Part shown: piece after piece, positions 58,080 through 64,000 of the stretch
Layout of the letters: each line of letters opens with the position of its first letter
Numbering within the stretch: the stretch's first letter is position 1
Assembly (NCBI GenBank): GCA_029706075.1
Contig: JAINUG010000054.1
Location: 5,694,574 to 5,758,573, forward strand
Origin: Aldrovandia affinis
Taxonomy: Eukaryota; Chordata; Actinopteri; Notacanthiformes; Halosauridae
Direction of reading: 5' to 3'
Length of the DNA stretch: 64,000 nucleotides
The notes under the pieces: model-generated
Databases searched by the model: none
Seen by the model: only the letters and a program-made list of their open reading frames with translations
What the model was told of the DNA's origin: nothing
Program-made: the position numbers and the translations under genes

Positions 58080-60270
58080 ATTTTATCACTTTCCCAGGGA
58101 AATAAGTGCTCCATCAAGATTGTGCTTCATTTAGACCCTGACTCATTGAGCTTCATACTCCCGTTTACTGAAGAAAAATGTGGTGGAGGGGGCAGGGGCT
58201 ATGTGTTTATGTCTATAAATTCTAATTTTCCCATGTGTGTTTCTTTGTTGACAACTGTATATATTTAGACAGATTAATGTAAGGCCACAAGCACTCAGAG
58301 GTGAAGTAGGAAATTTAGATGAAACACATAAAAAGTACCTCTGAAAAATAAGGTTATTATTTGATGTTTGTTATTAGTAACAATGGAAGATAGTAAGCAG
58401 GGTTTCATTACATTACAGGCATTTAGCAGACTTTGGGTGTAAATAGTATACGCTTATTGATAGCATGCCAGCGATCTGAATGACTTGATTCAGACTATTT
58501 GCCGTAGCTACTGTTCAATATGAAAATGTCTTTAGGGTACCAAAATAATCACTTTTTTAAATAATGTAAAACCAAACATGTTTCTCACACCTCTTTTCTC
58601 ACCCATGTGATAAGCCTCAAGGATTATGTTATAAGATATTGTGCTGAACGGTGGGACAAAACAACTTGCCCACAGTGGGATTCAAACTGCTGATCTCCAG
58701 CTGAGCAATCTGCCACACTATCTGCAATTCCTGGGGGAGCTCGTATCAGGGTTATACAGGTTCACTACACTATCCCCTCCATTTGGCCCTCGTGATTCAC
58801 GCTACCAAGTCCCTCACGTTGACACGCCTCCCTAACAGCCCCATAGGCACCATCCCACTTCTGACACCAACTCACTTGGTGGAGCTCATAATGGGTTTAT
58901 ACAGGTTTATTACAATATACAAAGTTATACAGTAAGTATCCCTGCTTATGGTATTTAATCATCGTAGCTTCTAACCTTTGGCAAATTCTTTTTTTTATTT
59001 TTCTTTATGCTTTTGGCCTTGATTTTACAGTGGCCCTGTACCTGTTTTGAGGAAAATGTTGAAAATAGTCAGTGTACTGCATTGAATTGACATGCAATAT
59101 TTGAATATCCCCCTCATGTAATATTTGCATCTCTTGCAGAACATTTCTAAGACAGTGGGATGAGGAGAAGAGAGAAGTAAAAAAGAGAGTCACCCAAATC
59201 AGTCGTGGGAGTGTGGGAGGAAAAGAGAAGTTCCCATGGTTAAGAGCTTGGGAATCATTTATAAGAGGCTTGACCATTGACCATTGAAAACCTTGCTGTG
59301 TTTACTTGTTAGAGGACTTTCTATTGGTCAGCAGGCACCATACAGTTGCTGAAATAAAAAGTGTTGAAAACTAAAAACTAGAAACTTACTTAAAAGAAGA
59401 AAAGCTTATTTCATAAAGGTAAGGATAGTGAATTGTAATTTGACAGAATATTGTCCTACTAAGTATTGAAAGTCTACTTTTGAAGTATTAAAATTATTTT
59501 GCAAAGTACATAGAATAGAGTTTTTTTTTTTTTTTCCTAAACAATCTTAAATGGCTGCATTTACCATTTATTTATATAGGGTTAAAGTCTGTGCACACAA
59601 ATAGAGTTATTTTTATTTTTTAAGTTTGCATTGCTGGCCACTTTTACTGTGCATCTGTTGTTTGTAATACAAGGTATAAACAATTTCCTGTACTGATTTC
59701 CCATTGTGTGCGGATATAATCTGTTAGTGATTACATTTCCTGTTGAAAAAGCAGCAAATAGCAGATTTCGCCCAAGTAAGCAAATCCATAACGAAGGATG
59801 TTTTTACACTCGCAAAAGTTGCTTTATCCTTTTTATCTTCAATAGCTTGAGTGAAACTTCATGCCAAATAACTACTAGTTCAAGGGACAATTTAAAAACA
59901 AGGGGAAACCAAAGGGAGAATGTACAACGGTGCTCTCCAGACACAAAGTCTGTAAACTGGGAAGACCTTCTGGCAGTCTCCTAGCAACACTAAACTTTAT
60001 GTTGTGAACGTTCACACCGATAGTCTGGATTTTCTCAGCGCTGTTCCATTTTTTTACAATAATGATGCATATCAGAGGCGTCATGGCAACCACAAAGAAA
60101 CAGGAGATTTGGATTCAAATTAACCTCTGCAGTGCATGTTGACAGTGACAAACCTTATCAGCAATGTCACAAAATGGTCTGCAAATGGCCTATCATAATA
60201 CATGCTCACGCAAATGCCACAACCTTGTTTCAATCATATTTGTATTTATATTTTGACTCACAATTTAATT
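58080..60270. other. Intergenic AT-rich region
   Basis: No gene was recognised. A reversed L2/SINE tail motif (aggcatttagcagac) is at 58418. Bases 58645-58720 resemble a decayed tRNA-type SINE head in reverse. A T-run lies at 59520-59535. Confidence 0.4.
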
Positions 60271-60276
60271 CAGGTG

Positions 60277-60784
60277 TGTGGAAGGCGTCGGTCTCAGCAG
60301 CTAATCAGGACGATTAGCGGCCACGCCTACTGGCAGAGCAGTAAGCGCACACACCGGTCCTGTCTATAACAATTACAACTGTGTGCTTTAAGACTGCTCT
60401 GTTCCCTTCAGTAGGTGGCTGGAACCAGGGGAGAGGCGTTTGAGACCGAGGAGCGAGAAAAGGACAACAAGAGAAAAAGCGAAAGAAAAGAAAGCAAATA
60501 TCGAAGGGACTAAGAAAGAGCCGGTTCGATATTGTGTAATTTAGTTTTGGTCTTTTCATTTAGTTACCCGAAAGCTTCGCGGCAATTAGGGTAACGAGTT
60601 TGGTTGTGTTTGGTTGTGTTTATTAGTGTATTATTTTACGCTCCCGGTGCTCGTTCTCGGCCCAGTGGGGGAACAGGGAACGCGCCGAAAATAAAAGAAA
60701 TAAAAGTCCGGTCCGTAGACCGAAAAAACTCCAGTGTCTGGACTGCTCTGTCCCCGTCCAGGGTGTGTCACGTGGCGTGTGACA
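60277..60784 (+). mobile_element. Solo LTR with perfect 5-bp target duplication
   Basis: 508 bases beginning tgtggaaggcgtcggtctca and ending gtggcgtgtgaca, with aggtg directly before (60272-60276) and directly after (60785-60789). It contains an ataaaagaaataaaa polyadenylation-like block. No internal coding region is attached, so it is a recombined solo LTR. Truncated relatives are at 23232 and 24352. Gypsy, copia or ERV type cannot be decided from the LTR alone. Confidence 0.9.
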
Positions 60785-60795
60785 AGGTGTTAGAT

Positions 60796-60998
60796 CAGGG
60801 GTGTCAAATTCATTCCATCGTGGGCCGAGTGTATGCAGGTTTTTGTTGCAACCAGTGCACAACACCAGGTGATTTCAATTAGTTCCCCTCCTTGGTTGAA
60901 GAAGGAAGCTAATTAGTGAAATCACCTGGTGTAGTGCACTGGTTGCAACAAAAACCTGCATACACTCGGCCCACGATGGAATGAGTTTGACACCCCTG
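60796..60998. mobile_element. hAT-type MITE with perfect 8-bp target duplication
   Basis: A 203-base element begins caggggtgtcaaattcattc and ends with the complementary gagtttgacacccctg. The arms are about 90 bases and nearly perfect (gtgggccgagtgtatgcagg on both). tgttagat flanks both sides (60788-60795 and 60999-61006). No coding content. Confidence 0.95.
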
Positions 60999-61495
60999 TG
61001 TTAGATGTTTTCTTCAGAAACACAATTTGGCGAGTTCAGCCATCACTATATTGAACCCGTCCAACTGTGTTAGAGATGAACAAGAAAAACGAATATGGGT
61101 TTGTTTGGTGCACGGATACTAGAGGCTGTGATTTCCGCAAAAACATTGTCGGTAAGACGGGATGCCAAAACCCATTGACAAAGCAACACTTTGGACTTAA
61201 CGCGCAGGGCCAAATGGCAAAGGTTCAACGCTGTCCCACTGACACTACACACAGACTCTGCGATGGTTTTTTATTTGGCTTAACAGAGATAAGTTGGCTT
61301 GATCTTATATGACGCTGCCAGACATTTATGGGAGAAAATTAAGACCACAGAGGAAAAACAGATCAATCATACCAGGAGATGAATCATACCTTGAACCCTG
61401 GAAACTGAGGAAGGGGGAGAGACGGGCATTTGGCTTGACTAAGGGTGTCTGGGTTTTAAAATATATATATCTTGATATATATATCAATATATATA

Positions 61496-62049
61496 CACTA
61501 CCGTTCAAAAGTTTGGGGTCACTTGCTGGAAACTATTTTTATCTGATAATTGACAATGCTTTACACCGTATACATTTCTGTAAATACTTTAAAATGACAA
61601 AAAACACATGTAACAATGAATAAAATGAACATCAAAGAAATGTTCAAGAAAATGATATTGAAAATTGAATCTTGGATTCCTCAAAATAGTCACCCTTTGG
61701 CGTGAGAATAGCCTCACAAACAGTGGCCATTCGGTTAATAAGTTTTAGCAGGAAATCACCCAACATGTTTTCCCAGCTATCCTGCAGCAATTCCCAGAGA
61801 AACTTGTGGGTTGCTTTGCTTTGACTCTTCCTTTCCAGTTTATCCCATACAAGTTCTATGGGATTGAGGTCTGGACACTGGGCAGGCCAGGTCTTTAGTT
61901 TGAGTTGTTGTTCACAAATCCACCTTCACCAGATAGTTCTTGCACAACTTCAAGGTGTGTTTCGGGTCGTTATCTTGCTGAAGAATGAAGGAGTGCCCGA
62001 TTAGCCATAGTCCAGATGGAAGGTGACCCCAAACTTTTGAACGGTAGTG
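61496..62049 (-). mobile_element. Tc1-like deletion derivative, copy 2
   Basis: Same element as 13203-13744, including the inverted ends and TA flanks (61494-61495, 62050-62051). Minus-strand C-terminal transposase blocks HSFILQQDNDPKHTLKLCKN and WPAQCPDLNPIELVWDKLER are present, with an extra short duplication (gaaatgttcaagaaaatgat) and an atccacc variant that break the frame. Confidence 0.9.
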
Positions 62050-62051
62050 TA

Positions 62052-62054
62052 TAT

Positions 62055-62101
<47 letters not shown>
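62052..62101. repeat. (AT)n microsatellite
   Basis: About 22 AT units directly next to the TA target site of the Tc1 derivative; shorter (AT) runs flank the left side at 61460-61495. Insertion into an AT repeat is consistent with TA targeting. Confidence 0.9.
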
Positions 62102-62103
<2 letters not shown>

Positions 62104-62109
62104 AGCATG

Positions 62110-64000
62110 CATTGTTATTTATTGAGATAGTGAAGCAGGCCCCTTTATTCCGGATCACTGCAGTACACAGTGTGCACGCTAGCCTGTTTTACGCAGCTGG
62201 GATTTCTATCATAGCACAATGTACTAAAGGTCCCTCCAGAGATTTGATCACACAACCAAAAGCACGGAGTCAACCGCTGTGGCCTCTAAATCAAACATGC
62301 ACTGCCCTGATTTCCAGTTGGGAAGTGAAATTATTTTTCCAGACAGTGCCCTCTGCAGATGACGTGATACTATTTCAACATGTCCAATGAAGAACCTTTC
62401 TAAATATACTTTACTGTTCGTAATGCCATGTCCATAGCCATACTGTTATCAAATGGCAGCTCAAAAAAAGAGAACAAAAAACACATTTATGAGAAGTGTT
62501 TTATCCAATTTAGTAATTATTTTAATCCAGGGTAACAAAACCTCTCGCAGCAATAGATTATGCTGTCTTAATTTACAGAAACTTGACCACCTGGTCATTG
62601 TGTGGGCTTCACGTGGTTTATTGTCAATATTTATGAATGTATTGGGAGAAGTCTCCAGTACACCAGCTTCCGTGCCCCCTCTCCCTCTGACCCCTTTTAT
62701 TAAGTCCTTAATTATTCATAAAAAATGTCAGGTTCAAAATTATTTTAACGTGTCATTAAAAAAGAATAATGTTTCAGTCAGAATCTACGTATAGTGCTAA
62801 TACTCCAATCCAAATCCAGCGGTTCAGAAATAAGTGCATTCTGGGACCTGCGGGAGGTTATATAAAGAAAGCTATTTTTTCACAGGGGTTTTTTCGTACT
62901 GAGCCAAGCTAGACTTCCTGTCATTTACCCGGCTCTGTTTTGTTCTCATCCAAGCGCTGAAAACAATTTCCATGTTTATTATGTGAAAAAATTGCCAACG
63001 CGTTAGACATTGTCTTGCTGAAAGATGCTATCAGAATTTGGAACAGTGTTGTCCTGCAATGACTTTACAGTTCTCAACACATTTGGAAGTTAAATGTTTC
63101 AATTAATTGAACCCCATTGAAATGTATTTACAATCTAGTTGCCAAGAGTGTTACATATGACACATAGGATAGAGTGTTATGGTCATTTGGGTTCACCAAA
63201 TGATTTTGTTTATGTTGCTATAACCAAATTGAACACATTTAATTCTGTAGGGGAACACATTCATTTTTAAAGCAGCACTTACGGATTTAATTTTGTTTTG
63301 GATGACATTATGTAACGACTGTCTTTTACTTTTAACCTTTAATTTTATTATGTTTTTTTAACGATTTTATGATTTAGATCTTTTTATAGATGATTGTGTT
63401 CATTTGCTCAATTTAGTTTTTGCTTAACTGTCACATTCCCTTTGTTCCTGTCTCGTTTTTCCTTTGTCCTGTTTCTCCCGCTTGATTGTTTGTGTTACTT
63501 GTTACTGTGATAACTGTACATTAATATTTATGTCATGTGCAACTATATGTAGTTATTATACTATATTTGGTTAGCTGCTTTAACTTGTTTTTGGTCTTGA
63601 TGCTCTAACCAAGAAGGTGCACAAAGTTTATCCTCTGTGTGCCGGTTTTGTTACAGCCAATCTCCTAATTATAGTTGTTGAAAACCTGTGTTTCTTTAAA
63701 TGTACTTTAACGCAATGCCAGTTTGGCTCATTGCCTTTTGCTCTGTCTTTGAACTCTTCATTTTCCATAAATGGTTTAATTTGAGTGACCAGGTGTGCAC
63801 GCTTTCAACAATTAGGACCCCACTGATTTCACCTGCCAGTCTGTAATTTAATCTATTAAAAATGTAACCTCCTTCAAAGGGAATAATTCGCTATGTAGCA
63901 CATTACGTGACAGGAAATGAAAGCACCAGCTGATCTGGTGGTCATGGTTGATGCTGGTTCAAGAGGTGACACCGGGGTAATGAGAGAGCTGTTGCTATCT
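62110..64000. other. Right-edge intergenic region
   Basis: No gene was recognised. Bases 63690-63960 contain reversed blocks of the hAT-like MITE seen at 5829 (cacctgccagtctgtaattt, aatgtaacctccttcaaagg, cattacgtgacagg). The ORF at 62453-62794 lacks domain features. Confidence 0.4.

Overview
The window is vertebrate nuclear DNA, almost certainly from a ray-finned fish. Genes are split by short GT-AG introns. The spacers hold typical fish repeats: L2 and CR1/Rex1-like LINEs, Tc1 and hAT non-autonomous elements, tRNA-derived SINEs and a solo LTR. There are no bacterial features. Two conserved genes can be read exon by exon. tac4 (tachykinin precursor 4) is on the + strand at 8.4-11.04 kb. kat7 (HBO1, MYST histone acetyltransferase) is on the - strand at 40.25-52.81 kb. 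They point towards each other, as TAC4 and KAT7 do in human, so the assignment rests on both sequence and synteny.

Layout. 0-8.2 kb: no recognisable gene, but SINEs, an L2 fragment, a Tc1-type MITE, a hAT-type MITE, a duplicated 195-bp block and a 60-bp palindrome. 8.2-11.05 kb: tac4 with TATA box, five coding exons and polyA signal. 11-14.3 kb: an inverted-repeat element with minisatellite arms and a Tc1 deletion derivative. 14.38-22.5 kb: a large 30-bp minisatellite (10 codons per unit) broken up by Tc1 and L2 fragments and by copies of an unrecognised two-exon gene end. 22.5-25.1 kb: the most complete copy of that gene end, then a 1.12-kb tandem duplication carrying truncated LTRs and another exon-like ORF. 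25.2-35.1 kb: tandem 2.36-kb units, each a CR1-like LINE 5' half fused to the same gene end. 36.6-39.7 kb: a non-coding tandem repeat of about 0.8 kb. 40.2-52.8 kb: kat7. 53-64 kb: intergenic DNA with a tRNA-type SINE, L2 tails, a solo LTR with perfect 5-bp target duplication, an adjacent hAT MITE with perfect 8-bp duplication, and a second Tc1 derivative.

The main unknown is the 14.4-33 kb cluster. The minisatellite frame (consensus like ETAMDIATTA) runs into a consensus splice donor. Two further exons follow with a conserved 88-bp intron, ending in a basic, Cys-rich tail. This 3' module occurs about ten times. I cannot name the family. It looks like a fast-amplifying repeat-protein gene or its debris. 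kat7 has one apparent 1-base deletion in exon 8, which is either a sequence error or a broken allele.
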